Positions 42,517 through 51,945 are shown, counted from the stretch's first letter. The stretch is DNA of 64,000 bases from an uncultured Eubacteriales bacterium (GCA_900548145.1 URJB01000008.1:16227-80226), one strand, 5' to 3'. Program-made: numbers and translations. The notes: generated from the letters alone by a model not told the origin.

Positions 42517-43794
42517 ATGGTTCGAAGCATCGTAGGCGCCAACTGGGGAGACGAAGGCAAGGGAAAGATCACGGACGTGATGGCGGAGAACAGCGACATC
42601 GTGGTTCGTTTTCAGGGCGGCGCCAACGCCGGCCATACCATTATCAACGATTACGGCAAATTTGCGCTGCACCTGCTGCCCTCGGGCGTGTTCCACAGCA
42701 ACATCGTCAATGTGATCGGCCCCGGCGTGGCGCTGGACGTGGAGCGGTTCGTGGAGGAACTGAACAGTCTGGTCAGCCGCGGCGTGCCCATGCCCAAGTT
42801 GTACATCAGCGACCGGGCACAGGTACTGCTGCCCTATCATGTGGCCTTTGACAAGTATGAGGAAGAACGGCTGGGCAAGGCGGGCTTCGGCTCCACCAAG
42901 AGCGGCATTGCTCCTTTTTACGGCGATAAGTATTTGAAAATCGGCGTGCAGGTCTGCCAGCTGTATGACGAGGACATGCTGCGCGCCCGGCTTTCCAGCG
43001 CGGTGGAGCAGAAGAACGCCACCCTGCGCAACCTGTATCACAAGCCCGAGATCGATTTGGAGGCCCTGATCGCTCACCTGAAGAAGCAGGCGGAGCAGAT
43101 TCGGCCCATGGTGATCGACACCACCAGCTTCCTGCACCAGGCCCTGAAGGAAGGCAAGACCATCCTGCTGGAAGGCCAGCTGGGCACGCTGCGGGATCCC
43201 GATCACGGCATCTATCCCTATACCACATCTTCTTCTCCGCTGGCCGGTTTCGGCACCGTGGGCGCGGGCGTTCCTCCGACCGCCTACAGCGACATCGTCT
43301 GCGTGACCAAGGCCTATTCCAGCTGCGTGGGCGCTGGCCCGTTCACTACCGAACTGTTCGGCGATGAAGCTAAGGAACTGCGCGACCGCGGCGGCGACGC
43401 GGGCGAATACGGCGCGACCACCGGCCGTCCTCGTCGGGTGGGCTGGTTCGATGCGGTAGCTACCCGTTACGGCTGCATGGCGCAGGGCGCTACCGAGTGC
43501 GCCATGACCAATCTGGACGTGCTGGGCTATCTGGATGAGATCCCGGTCTGCACCGCCTACGAGATCGACGGCAAGCTGGTGCGGGACTTCCCCTCCACGC
43601 CTTCCCTGATGCGGGCCAAGCCGGTGTACACCGTGCTGCCCGGCTGGAAGAGCGACGTGCGCGGCATTACCGAATGGGACAAGCTGCCCGAAAACTGCCG
43701 CAAGTACGTGGAATTTATCGAGAAGGAAATCGAAGTGCCGGTGCGGATGCTCTCCACCGGTCCCAAGCGCAGCGAAGTGCTGTACCGCAAGTAA
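42517..43794 (+). CDS. purA: Adenylosuccinate synthetase
   Basis: 425 aa from ATG 42517 (GAAGGAG nine bases upstream; the frame extends to 42436 but overlaps the promoter). Motifs: VGANWGDEGKGKITD (GTP/IMP loop with catalytic Asp and Lys), GGANAGHTI (His), and TTTGRPRR-type loop as ATTGRPRRVGWFD. It forms adenylosuccinate from IMP, Asp and GTP, the first committed step to AMP. It is monocistronic, with its own promoter and a hairpin downstream. Confidence 0.97.
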   Translation: MVRSIVGANWGDEGKGKITDVMAENSDIVVRFQGGANAGHTIINDYGKFALHLLPSGVFHSNIVNVIGPGVALDVERFVEELNSLVSRGVPMPKLYISDRAQVLLPYHVAFDKYEEERLGKAGFGSTKSGIAPFYGDKYLKIGVQVCQLYDEDMLRARLSSAVEQKNATLRNLYHKPEIDLEALIAHLKKQAEQIRPMVIDTTSFLHQALKEGKTILLEGQLGTLRDPDHGIYPYTTSSSPLAGFGTVGAGVPPTAYSDIVCVTKAYSSCVGAGPFTTELFGDEAKELRDRGGDAGEYGATTGRPRRVGWFDAVATRYGCMAQGATECAMTNLDVLGYLDEIPVCTAYEIDGKLVRDFPSTPSLMRAKPVYTVLPGWKSDVRGITEWDKLPENCRKYVEFIEKEIEVPVRMLSTGPKRSEVLYRK

Positions 43795-43835
43795 AAACCA
43801 AACGCCTTTTTCAGACGAAGGGCGCATAGAAATTC

Positions 43836-43873
43836 AAACGGCCGCGGCATGGAAATATGCTGCGGCCGTTTTG
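43836..43873 (+). terminator. Terminator of purA
   Basis: AAACGGCCGC(GGCAT) / (ATGCT)GCGGCCGTTTT long stem with a short AT loop. Confidence 0.85.
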
Positions 43874-43976
43874 CGTCATTGCCATTCTATGGAACGTATG
43901 ATAGGATATTCCCTAGACGGGGACGCAAGTCTGCATTCGGAAAAACGCCGCTTTCATCCAGAAAAGGAGCCGGAAA

Positions 43977-44855
43977 ATGCTGAAGAATCTGATTATCAGA
44001 CAGGAAACGCCTGCCGACTATCACCAGACGGAACAGATGGTCATGCGCAGCTTTTGGAACAAGTATTGGCCGGGATGCACGGAGCATCTGCTGACGCGGA
44101 TCATCCGAGACTCTCGAGATTATGTGCCGGAGCTGAGCCGCGTCGCGGAGTGGAACGGACAGATCGTCGGGGCGATCTACTACACAAGAGCATGGATCGT
44201 GGACGGCGATACCCGGCGCGAGGTCGTCACGTTCGGGCCGCTGGCGGTGGAGCCGATGATGGAGGGCAACGACATCGGCGGCGCGCTGGTGCGGGAAACT
44301 CTCGGCCTTGCCGGGTCATTTGGCGCTGCGGGTATTATCATTATGGGGGAACCGTATTATTATCCCCGCTTCGGCTTCCGCAGAGGGGCGGAGTTCGGCA
44401 TTACGGACGCTTGGGGCAATTCTCCTGACGCGCTGATGGTCTTTCCCTTGAATGACGATTTTTCTTCCATCCACGGGAAACTGATCGAAAGCCCGGATTT
44501 TGAAAAGCTGGACGATCAGGAGGCGCTGAACAGGATCGGCGAGGAATTTCCAAAATATCGGAAGGTGAAGGCTCAGGAGGGCTTCCAGCAGATTTTCGGG
44601 CAGCACTTAGGCGTGGTGGAAGCGATTCAGGACGGCGTTTATTCCGTTCGGTACTGGGAAAAGCTCATTTCGGCCCATTTAGCGGGTGCCACGACGGAAA
44701 AGCCAGTCGTGGGCAGCGACGTTCAGTTCATATGGAATCATCAGGGAGAATCGACGATTACAAAGGTTCTTCACAACTTGCTGGAAGAAGAACACGGTTC
44801 GGGCATATCAGGCGTTGGACTTTCCCATTCCGCCGGGGCGGATGTTGGCGAGTGA
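43977..44855 (+). CDS. GNAT-family N-acetyltransferase (YhbS-like) with C-terminal extension
   Basis: 292 aa. Residues 1-~170 form a GNAT domain: LIIRQETPADYHQ start, acetyl-CoA loop replaced by MEGNDIGGALVRE (R/Q-x-x-G-x-G/A equivalent), and YYYPRFGFRRG. The remaining 120 residues carry a helical extension, with VQFIWNHQGESTITKVLHN near the end. The last ~20 codons (SGVGLSHSAGADVGE) look unconserved, while another frame is open there and reads LDFPIPPGRMLAS, so a late frameshift is possible. It starts at ATG 43977 and probably forms an operon with the transglutaminase-like gene 37 bases downstream. Confidence 0.75.
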   Translation: MLKNLIIRQETPADYHQTEQMVMRSFWNKYWPGCTEHLLTRIIRDSRDYVPELSRVAEWNGQIVGAIYYTRAWIVDGDTRREVVTFGPLAVEPMMEGNDIGGALVRETLGLAGSFGAAGIIIMGEPYYYPRFGFRRGAEFGITDAWGNSPDALMVFPLNDDFSSIHGKLIESPDFEKLDDQEALNRIGEEFPKYRKVKAQEGFQQIFGQHLGVVEAIQDGVYSVRYWEKLISAHLAGATTEKPVVGSDVQFIWNHQGESTITKVLHNLLEEEHGSGISGVGLSHSAGADVGE

Positions 44856-44892
44856 AAAACAGAAAGAACAGTTAAGAATTTCAGGAGGACGT

Positions 44893-45591
44893 ATGAACCG
44901 CTATTTGATGGAAACCCCTATGCTGGACTATTCAAACGCCAAAATCCGGCAGTTGATAGAGAAAAAAGGCTGGAAGGAAATGGGCGAATTTGAGCGTCTG
45001 AAATCCATCTATCTTTTTGTGCGGGATGAGATACAGTTCGGGTATAATGTGGACGACGGCGTTCCCGCATCCAGAGTTTTGGCGGACGGGTACGGGCAGT
45101 GCAACACGAAGGGAACGCTGTTCATGGCGCTTTTAAGGGCCTGCGGGATCCCCTGCAGAGTCCACGGCTTCACCATTGATAAGAAGCTCCAAAAGGGCGC
45201 GATGACGGGCGTTGTGTATCGAAACGCTCCGCAGAATGTCTTCCACAGCTGGGTGGAGGTCTGTCTGGAAGACCAGTGGTACGAGTTGGAAGCGTTTATT
45301 CTGGACAGCGATTATCTGCACAGGCTGCAAAAGAAGTACAGCGACTGCACGGGCGCTTTTTGCGGCTACGGCGTGGCAGTGAAGGATTTTCAGCATCCGA
45401 CCATCGACTTTGACCGAAACAATACCTATATTCAGAGCGAGGGCATCAATCAGGATTTCGGGGTCTATGATTCTCCGGACGAGCTGCTGCGGGAGCACCA
45501 TCAGGAAATGTCGGCCCTTAAGGCGTTTATGTATCGGAATCTGGGGAGACACTTGATGAACCGCAACGTCCGAAAAATAAGAAACAGCTGA
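44893..45591 (+). CDS. Transglutaminase-like cysteine protease-fold protein
   Basis: 232 aa from ATG 44893 (AGGAGG five bases upstream). The catalytic triad is visible: Cys70 in DGYGQCNTKGTLF, His118 in NVFHSWVEV, and an acidic residue in WYELEAFILDSD. Transglutaminase-like proteins in bacteria are mostly peptidases or amide hydrolases. No signal peptide is seen, so it acts in the cytoplasm. The ~85 C-terminal residues after the core (QHPTIDFDRNN, SPDELLREHHQ) are typical of a subgroup of clostridial proteins of unknown substrate. Confidence 0.82.
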   Translation: MNRYLMETPMLDYSNAKIRQLIEKKGWKEMGEFERLKSIYLFVRDEIQFGYNVDDGVPASRVLADGYGQCNTKGTLFMALLRACGIPCRVHGFTIDKKLQKGAMTGVVYRNAPQNVFHSWVEVCLEDQWYELEAFILDSDYLHRLQKKYSDCTGAFCGYGVAVKDFQHPTIDFDRNNTYIQSEGINQDFGVYDSPDELLREHHQEMSALKAFMYRNLGRHLMNRNVRKIRNS

Positions 45592-45728
45592 TTTTCAGCA
45601 AAATGAATGAGAGGCCGCAGCCTGCTTTCACGCTGCCGTAACGGGCGGTTTTAGAAACACGGCTCCGCCCGGAAAGCGGGATAAGGGAACGAAGTTGAAA
45701 ATCGGAATTTGCGGAGGAGAAAACAGAG

Positions 45729-46256
45729 ATGATTGACGAGTTGCAGCTATATATTCCTCGTTCAGAGGATGGATGGTTCTATGTGAAAATGATGTCTGAT
45801 CCGGAGACGATGGCTTATAACGCACCTTGGTTTCCGCCTGACGGATGTATTCCTGACCCGGATTCGGGGTGGGTGGAACTGCAGAAATCTTGGATCGGGA
45901 AAGCCCCGGAGAGATTCTACGCTTTTCTACAAAGGAAGAACGACGGGGGCTTTGTCGGAGACGTGAATTATCATCATAATCCGAAACAGAACTGGTGTGA
46001 TATGGGAATTGTGATTTTCGCGCCGGAGAGAGGAAAAGGGTATGGCAAACAAGGACTTCGCCTATTGTTGGATCGCGCGTTTAAGGTGGACGGAGTATCC
46101 TGTTTGCACAACGATTTTGAGGATACCCGCGCTGCTGCATATCGTATCCACAAAGCGGTTGGTTTTCGGGAAACCGGCACACATGACCGAATCATTCAGT
46201 TGGAATTGACCCGAGAAGATTATTTGAAAGGCATTTCTGTCTGCTGCGACAAATGA
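45729..46256 (+). CDS. GNAT-family N-acetyltransferase
   Basis: 175 aa. The order of elements fits the RimJ/RimL-type GNAT fold: a WFYVKMMSDPETMAYN start, FVGDVNYHHNP strand, the acetyl-CoA binding loop PERGKGYGKQGLRLLLDRA (about 97-115) and the NDFEDTRAAAYRIHKAVGFRETG block. Substrate unknown. GAGGAG precedes ATG 45729. It forms a string of small accessory genes (two GNATs, transglutaminase) between purA and pth that may be a loosely linked operon or recent additions. Confidence 0.82.
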   Translation: MIDELQLYIPRSEDGWFYVKMMSDPETMAYNAPWFPPDGCIPDPDSGWVELQKSWIGKAPERFYAFLQRKNDGGFVGDVNYHHNPKQNWCDMGIVIFAPERGKGYGKQGLRLLLDRAFKVDGVSCLHNDFEDTRAAAYRIHKAVGFRETGTHDRIIQLELTREDYLKGISVCCDK

Positions 46257-46300
46257 GGACTTTATCGGGATAAATTCCAGTTTGTGGAGGTGTGCGCCCC

Positions 46301-46885
46301 ATGATCCTTCTGCCGCTGAATCCCGGGACCTACGCGGGCAGGAAGTTTACCGTTCGCTATCAGACCAACGGCTATTATGAGATCGAACCTTCAGAACAGG
46401 GTTTTTCGATGAAATACGTCCCGTTGGAAGTGCCGGTGGAGAAATCCTTCGAGGATGAAATTTTGGGAAAGTGGCTGGAAGCCCCGGTCACTTTCGGCGC
46501 GTTTGAGGGCGAAAAGCTGATCGGGTTTGTGGAAGGCTCGATAGAAAGCTGGAACGACCGTTTCCGAATCAGCAATATCTGCGTGTTCGACCCTGCCCGG
46601 CGGCACGGGGGTCTGGGAACGGCGCTCATGAACCGTATCACCGAAACGGCGGAGTCCACAAGCGCGCGGATGATCGTGCTGGAAACTCAGTCCTGCAATG
46701 AAAGCGCCATTGCGTTTTATCGGAAAAACGGGTTTTCCATTATCGGATTCGATTTGTACTCCTACTCCAACAACGACCCGGAGCGGCACGAAGTACGGAT
46801 CGAAATGGGGAAAAAGCTTCAAGGATCGTCAAAGGGGATCGAACATGAAAAAAAGTATATCTGGCCGTCACCGCTTTTGCGCTGA
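46301..46885 (+). CDS. GNAT-family N-acetyltransferase
   Basis: 194 aa from ATG 46301, ten bases after GGAGG; GTG 46292 is also in frame but too close to that site. The core shows IGFVEGSIESWNDRFRISNI, the acetyl-CoA loop ARRHGGLGTALMNRI (about 103-117) and NESAIAFYRKNGF. Substrate unknown; streptothricin- or aminoglycoside-type acetylation is possible in this broad class but not shown. The last ~25 codons overlap the start of a downstream small frame at 46845. Confidence 0.82.
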   Translation: MILLPLNPGTYAGRKFTVRYQTNGYYEIEPSEQGFSMKYVPLEVPVEKSFEDEILGKWLEAPVTFGAFEGEKLIGFVEGSIESWNDRFRISNICVFDPARRHGGLGTALMNRITETAESTSARMIVLETQSCNESAIAFYRKNGFSIIGFDLYSYSNNDPERHEVRIEMGKKLQGSSKGIEHEKKYIWPSPLLR

Positions 46886-47022
46886 TCCTCTGCGTGGAGG
46901 GAATTTTCTCTCTGGCCGAGGGCATTGCGGCAAGGGGCTGGGGCGGCGTGAATTACGGACAAGTCCTGTTTCCGCTTCTGATCGGCGACTGTTCTTTCCG
47001 GCAGTTCAAGCGGGAAAAGTAG
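46845..47022 (+). pseudogene. Small membrane protein frame broken in an A7 run
   Basis: ATG 46845 (behind AAAGGGG) is followed by seven A residues. Removing one A would give MKKVYLAVTAFALIL and a continuous ~58-residue protein with a membrane helix ending in QFKREK at TAG 47020-47022. As written, the ATG frame runs into unrelated sequence. This may be a true frameshift, a slippage-controlled frame, or a sequencing indel. Confidence 0.5.
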
Positions 47023-47074
47023 GCCGTCAATGGACGAACGGGCGAAAAAGAACCGGCTGGCAGCAGAGCAATAG

Positions 47075-47116
47075 AAGCGCCACCCCGAAGAACGATTCCG
47101 GGGAGGCGCTTTTTCA
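47075..47116 (+). terminator. Terminator upstream of pth
   Basis: AAGCGCCACCCC / GGGGAGGCGCTT with a 12-base loop and a TTTTT run, closing the accessory acetyltransferase block. Confidence 0.82.
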
Positions 47117-47239
47117 GCAGAGGAAGGGCCGCTTTCCCTTGCCGAAAGCCCGCTTTCATGCTACAATAGCTGCGAAAAAGCGGGGGCGGCAATGCAGTCC
47201 CCGCCGAACGTGTTTGTCCGTAAAGGGGGAACGGGAAGA

Positions 47240-47893
47240 ATGTATCTGATCGTCGGGCTGGGCAATCCCGGCCAGCAGTATGCCCATACCCGCCATAATG
47301 TAGGCTTTGACGTTATGGCCGTGCTGGAAAAAAAGCTGGGGGTCACTATCAGCCGGGAAAAGGGCTATTCCCAGACCGCCGACTGCTTCGTGGACGGGCA
47401 GAAGGTGATTCTGGCCCTGCCCCAGACCTACATGAACCTGAGCGGCCTGGCCGTGAGGGAGCTGATGGACTACTATAAGATCCCGCCGGAAAACGTGCTG
47501 GTGATCTATGACGATATCGACATTCCGCAGGGCACGGTGCGCATTCGGCCCAACGGCAGCGCGGGCACCCACAACGGGATGCGTTCCATCGTGGCGGAGA
47601 CCGGCACGGAGGATTTCCCCCGCATTCGCGTGGGGGTGGGCCAGCGGGGCCTCGGATGGAATCTGGCGGACTGGGTGTTGAGTCATTATCAGACGGCGGA
47701 GGAACAGGAGATCGCCGAGAGGGCCTACGAGCAGGCCGCCGACGCGGTGCTGGAATATCTGAAAAACGGGATTAACAGCGCTATGAACCGCTATAATACC
47801 AAGAAGCCAAAGAAGGAGAAGTCAACGAAGAAAGCGGCCCCGGAGGGGGACGACGCGGCGGCTTCGGAGCAGGCGGAGGAAGGAAAAGAATGA
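47240..47893 (+). CDS. pth: Peptidyl-tRNA hydrolase
   Basis: 217 aa from ATG 47240 (AAAGGGGGAACGGGAAG upstream); longer than the usual ~185-190 because of a Lys/Glu/Ala-rich C-terminal tail (about 183-217). Key residues: Asn9 in GLGNPG, His19 in RHNVGFD, the YMNLSG and YDDIDIP motifs, and NGMRS. It releases peptides from peptidyl-tRNA dropped by ribosomes. The stop overlaps the mfd start (ATGA), the classical pth-mfd order of Firmicutes. Confidence 0.96.
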   Translation: MYLIVGLGNPGQQYAHTRHNVGFDVMAVLEKKLGVTISREKGYSQTADCFVDGQKVILALPQTYMNLSGLAVRELMDYYKIPPENVLVIYDDIDIPQGTVRIRPNGSAGTHNGMRSIVAETGTEDFPRIRVGVGQRGLGWNLADWVLSHYQTAEEQEIAERAYEQAADAVLEYLKNGINSAMNRYNTKKPKKEKSTKKAAPEGDDAAASEQAEEGKE

Positions 47894-50800
47894 ACGAGGG
47901 GCTTTTCAGCGCCTACGAAAGCCGGGACGAGTGGAAAACGCTGGTGGAACGGCTGGGCCGGGCGGGCTGTACGTCCGTTTATGAAATTTCCGAGGGCGAG
48001 CGGCCCTTTCTGGCGGCGGCGCTGCGGCGCAAGACGGGCCGCCCGGTGGTGCTGCTGTGCTCCACGGAGCTGGTGGCCCAGCGCTATGCGCAGGACATTG
48101 AGCGGCTGACCGGGGAAAAATGCGGCGTGTTGCCGCCGAGAGATCTGCAGTTCAGCCGCGCCGCGTCCAGCCGGGAAAGCACGTGGCTGCGGCTGCGCAA
48201 TCTGGACGAGCTTTGCCGGAAAAACGCGCGCATTCTGTGCCTTAGTCTGGAAAGCCTGCTGGACCGCTGCGTGCCGAAGGCGGTTTTCCGCCAGAGCGTA
48301 ATCGCGCTGGAGGAAGGCCGGGATTTTCCCCCGGAGGAACTGATGAACCGCCTGCTGGCCAGCGGCTACGAGCGGGTCTCCATGGTGGAGGGCTGCGGCC
48401 AGTGCGCCATGCGGGGCTCCATTCTGGACGTGTTCCCGCCCAACGAGGGCAACGCTCTGCGCATTGAGTTTTTTGATACGCAGGTGGACAGCATCCGCCG
48501 GTTCGACTGTATCAGCCAGCGGAGCATTGAGCGGCTGTCCACGGCCCGTATCGCCCCGGCCACGGAATGCCTTGTGACCGACCGGGAAGCGGCGGCGGAG
48601 CGGCTTCGCCGGGCCATCGAGACAGGCGCGGGGGAGAAGGCGCAGGCGGAGGAGCCTCAGGCGCGGGAGACCACGCTGGATAACGGCGATACGCTGCCGG
48701 CACTGGACGAGTTTCTTTCCGAGCTGGACGCGCTGGAACTCAGCGAAGATCTGCTGGACGGAAAAGCCGCCCGGCCGGGCAAGAAAACCAAAGGGACAAA
48801 GGAAAGCACCCCCGAGAAGGAAGCGGAACCGGCGGAGGCCTTTCAGAAGGACGTGCCCGACGAGCGTCGCCATCTGGACGAAGCCGCGCTGGTGGAAGCG
48901 GGACAGACCCTGCGCACCGCGCCCATGTGGATGAACGTGCTGTGCGAGAAGACGGTTTCCGCGCTGGATTATCTGGACGACCCCATCCTTCTGTGCGACC
49001 GGCCCGAGCAGTACGCCGGGCGCATGAAGGTATTGCAGGAGGAGTTTGCCGAGGCCTACGAGGACGCGCGGCTGCGGGGCGACGCCTTCGACGGGCAGAA
49101 GAGCCTGCGCTTCTCCTACGACCAGCTGCTGGCCGACTGGGAAAAGCGGCCCGTGGTATCGCTGAGCGACAACGTGCAGACCTCGCTGGGACGGCTCCTG
49201 CCGGATAAGCTGATCGCCTTCGGCTCCAAGCCGCCCATGCCCTATCAGAACCAGCTGGCCGCGCTGGGCAAGGACATCAGGGCGTGGAAGGAGCAGAACT
49301 GCGCCATCATCCTGCTGACCGGCGGCGAGAACCGGGGCCGCAGACTGCAGAAAACCCTAGAGGAAATGAACATCCCCTCCGTGTACTGCGAATCGCTGGA
49401 CGGCAACATCATCCTGCGGGAGGTGGTGCTGCTGCCGGTCTCCTATAACAAGGGCTTTCTGCACCCGAACGCGCACCTGTGCGTGCTCAGCGATACGGAT
49501 ATTTTCGGCTCCGCCTATCACCGGGCCCGGAAGAAGCAGAACGCGGGGGAGCGGATTTCCAGCTTCACCGACCTGAAGCCCGGCGATTACGTGGTGCACG
49601 ACCTGCACGGCGTAGGCGTTTATCTGGGCGTGACCCAGATGAAGGGCGACGGCGTGACCCGGGACTATCTGCAAATTCAGTACGCCGGAAACGACAAGCT
49701 CTACGTGCCCGCCGACCAGTTCGACCGGGTGCAGAAGTTCATCGGCGCGGAGCACAGCCTGCCCAAGCTGAACCATCTGGGCGGCGGCGAGTGGGAGCGT
49801 CAAAAGAGCAAGGTGAAGGCGGGACTGAAAAAGCTGGCCTTCGATCTGGCGGCGCTGTACGCCCGCCGGGCCAAAAACCCCGGCTACGCCTTCAGCCACG
49901 AAAATCCGTGGCAGCAGGAGTTCGAGGACGCCTTCCCCTACGAGCTGACGCAGGATCAGCAGCAGTCCGTGGCCCAGATCGAGGCCGACATGGAAAGCCC
50001 CCACAACATGGATCGCCTTCTGTGCGGCGACGTGGGCTACGGCAAGACGGAGGTAGCCCTGCGGGCCGCCTTCAAGGCCGTGGTGGAGGGCAAGCAGGTG
50101 GCCCTGTTGGCCCCTACCACCATTCTGGTGCAGCAGCACTACAACACCATCAAGAAGCGCTTTTCCGGCTTCGACGTGCGGGTAGAGATGCTCAGCCGGT
50201 TCCGTACCGCCGCCGAGCAGAAGGAGACCCTGAAAAAGCTGGAAAAGGGCGAAGTGGACATGATCGTGGGTACCCATCGCCTGCTGGGCAAGGACGTGAA
50301 ATTTCACGATCTGGGCCTTTTGATCGTGGACGAGGAGCAGCGCTTCGGGGTGAACCACAAGGAAGCCATTAAAAATATGAAGGAAAAGGTGGACGTGCTC
50401 ACCCTGTCCGCCACGCCCATTCCCCGCACGCTCCACATGAGCATGGTGGGCATCCGGGACATGAGCCTGCTGGAAACGCCGCCGGAGGAGCGGCTGCCGG
50501 TCAAGACCTACGTGATGGACTACGACGACGGCGTCATCCGGGAGGCCATCCGCCGGGAGCTGCAGCGGGACGGGCAGGTTTACTTCCTATATAATCGGGT
50601 GCGCTCCATTGAGCAAATGCGCCAGCGCATTCAGGCGCTGGTGCCGGAAGCCCGCATCGGCGTGGCTCACGGCCAGATGCGGGAAAACGCGCTGGAGGAC
50701 GTGATGCTGGACTTCTACGCCGGGGCCTACGACGTGCTGCTGTGCACCACCATCGTGGAAAGCGGGCTGGACGTGCCCGAGGCCAACACGCTGATCGTCT

Positions 50801-51624
50801 TTGACGCGGATCATTTCGGCCTGAGCCAGCTGTACCAGATCCGGGGCCGGGTGGGCCGCAGCAGCCGTCAGGCCTACGCCTACTTCACCGTCCGCGCCAA
50901 CAAGAGCCTGTCGGAGACCGCCCAGAAGCGGCTGAACGCCATTCGGGAGTTCACCGAGTTCGGCGCGGGCTACCGCATCGCCATGCGCGATCTGGAAATT
51001 CGCGGCGCAGGCGACGTGCTGGGCCCGGAGCAGAGCGGCCATCTGAGCACCGTAGGCTACGATATGTACGTCAAGCTGATCGAGCAGGCGGTGGGGGAGG
51101 CCCAGGGCAAGGAGCAGATCCCCGAGCTGGACACCCGGGTGGAGCTGAATATCGACGCTTATTTGCCGGAAACCTATGTACGGGAAGAACGCCTGCGGGT
51201 GGAGGTATACAAGCGCATCGCCATGGTGGAGGACGAGGAGAGCCGCCTGTCCATCGAGGAGGAGCTGATCGACCGCTTCGGCGATATTCCCGAGCCGGTG
51301 GAGAACCTCATCCGCATCGCCCAGCTGCGGGGCGTGACCCGCAAGTTGGGGGTCAGCCATCTGTCCCTGCGGCCCGACGGCGTTCACCTGCGGCTGGATG
51401 AGCGGCACATGCCCGAGCCCGATCAGCTGTTTGAAGCCATCACCAAAGCGGACGGGCGGCTGCGCTTCGCTGTGGGCAAAAAGCCGGAGCTGGTGCTCTG
51501 CGAGCGGAATCTGTCCCCCGAGGCAGCGGTGGATATGGCGATCCCTGTGATGACGAAGGTTCACGAAGAATTGTCCGCCCTGCGGGAGAAACAAAAAGAG
51601 CTTCCCGCGCCGGAAAAAGCCTGA
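47890..51624 (+). CDS. mfd: Transcription-repair coupling factor Mfd
   Basis: 1244 aa, about 80-100 residues above the usual ~1150. The UvrB-homology region is N-terminal (GSILDVFPP near 178). A charged low-complexity insertion (about 235-335, ending DERRHLDEAALVEAG) follows. The RNA polymerase interaction domain (LKPGDYVVHDLHGVGVYLG, about 560) precedes the RecG-like ATPase with Walker A GDVGYGKTE (about 713) and DEEQ (about 816), and the C-terminal TRCF domain. It removes stalled RNA polymerase and recruits UvrA. Translationally coupled to pth. Confidence 0.97.
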   Translation: MNEGLFSAYESRDEWKTLVERLGRAGCTSVYEISEGERPFLAAALRRKTGRPVVLLCSTELVAQRYAQDIERLTGEKCGVLPPRDLQFSRAASSRESTWLRLRNLDELCRKNARILCLSLESLLDRCVPKAVFRQSVIALEEGRDFPPEELMNRLLASGYERVSMVEGCGQCAMRGSILDVFPPNEGNALRIEFFDTQVDSIRRFDCISQRSIERLSTARIAPATECLVTDREAAAERLRRAIETGAGEKAQAEEPQARETTLDNGDTLPALDEFLSELDALELSEDLLDGKAARPGKKTKGTKESTPEKEAEPAEAFQKDVPDERRHLDEAALVEAGQTLRTAPMWMNVLCEKTVSALDYLDDPILLCDRPEQYAGRMKVLQEEFAEAYEDARLRGDAFDGQKSLRFSYDQLLADWEKRPVVSLSDNVQTSLGRLLPDKLIAFGSKPPMPYQNQLAALGKDIRAWKEQNCAIILLTGGENRGRRLQKTLEEMNIPSVYCESLDGNIILREVVLLPVSYNKGFLHPNAHLCVLSDTDIFGSAYHRARKKQNAGERISSFTDLKPGDYVVHDLHGVGVYLGVTQMKGDGVTRDYLQIQYAGNDKLYVPADQFDRVQKFIGAEHSLPKLNHLGGGEWERQKSKVKAGLKKLAFDLAALYARRAKNPGYAFSHENPWQQEFEDAFPYELTQDQQQSVAQIEADMESPHNMDRLLCGDVGYGKTEVALRAAFKAVVEGKQVALLAPTTILVQQHYNTIKKRFSGFDVRVEMLSRFRTAAEQKETLKKLEKGEVDMIVGTHRLLGKDVKFHDLGLLIVDEEQRFGVNHKEAIKNMKEKVDVLTLSATPIPRTLHMSMVGIRDMSLLETPPEERLPVKTYVMDYDDGVIREAIRRELQRDGQVYFLYNRVRSIEQMRQRIQALVPEARIGVAHGQMRENALEDVMLDFYAGAYDVLLCTTIVESGLDVPEANTLIVFDADHFGLSQLYQIRGRVGRSSRQAYAYFTVRANKSLSETAQKRLNAIREFTEFGAGYRIAMRDLEIRGAGDVLGPEQSGHLSTVGYDMYVKLIEQAVGEAQGKEQIPELDTRVELNIDAYLPETYVREERLRVEVYKRIAMVEDEESRLSIEEELIDRFGDIPEPVENLIRIAQLRGVTRKLGVSHLSLRPDGVHLRLDERHMPEPDQLFEAITKADGRLRFAVGKKPELVLCERNLSPEAAVDMAIPVMTKVHEELSALREKQKELPAPEKA

Positions 51625-51679
51625 CGGAAAGCAGCTGCTTCAAATTCCAAATGGAAGGAAAAACAGGGGCGCTTTGTAC

Positions 51680-51708
51680 TTGCAACTTGGACGCTTTCGT
51701 GTTATCAT
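51680..51708 (+). promoter_or_regulatory. Promoter of the ferredoxin gene
   Basis: TTGCAA (51680-51685), 17-base spacer, TATCAT (51703-51708), 57 bases before the start codon. Confidence 0.7.
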
Positions 51709-51764
51709 TCATCTAAGCAGACCTCCCAAAAGAAGCCTGCCATTAATACAGGAGGTAAACGACG

Positions 51765-51935
51765 ATGGCATATGTAATTTCTGACGAGTGCATCATGTGC
51801 GGCGCCTGCCAGTCCGAGTGCCCCGTGGAAGCGATCTCCGAGGGCGACGGCAAGTACGTGATCGATCCTGATAAGTGCATCGAATGCGGCGCTTGCGCCG
51901 GCACCTGCCCCGTGGGAGCTCCCGCCCAGGCGTAA
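51765..51935 (+). CDS. 2[4Fe-4S] ferredoxin
   Basis: 56-residue clostridial-type ferredoxin, MAYVISDECIMCGACQSE at the start. Two CxxCxxCxxxC clusters: Cys9, 12, 15, 19 and Cys38, 41, 44, 48 (the first and second halves pair in the fold). ATG 51765 follows AGGAGGTAAACGACG. It transfers single low-potential electrons for anaerobic metabolism (pyruvate:ferredoxin oxidoreductase, hydrogenase). It has its own promoter and terminator, as usual for a highly expressed single gene, and supports an anaerobic host. Confidence 0.97.
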   Translation: MAYVISDECIMCGACQSECPVEAISEGDGKYVIDPDKCIECGACAGTCPVGAPAQA

Positions 51936-51945
51936 TGGTGCAACC

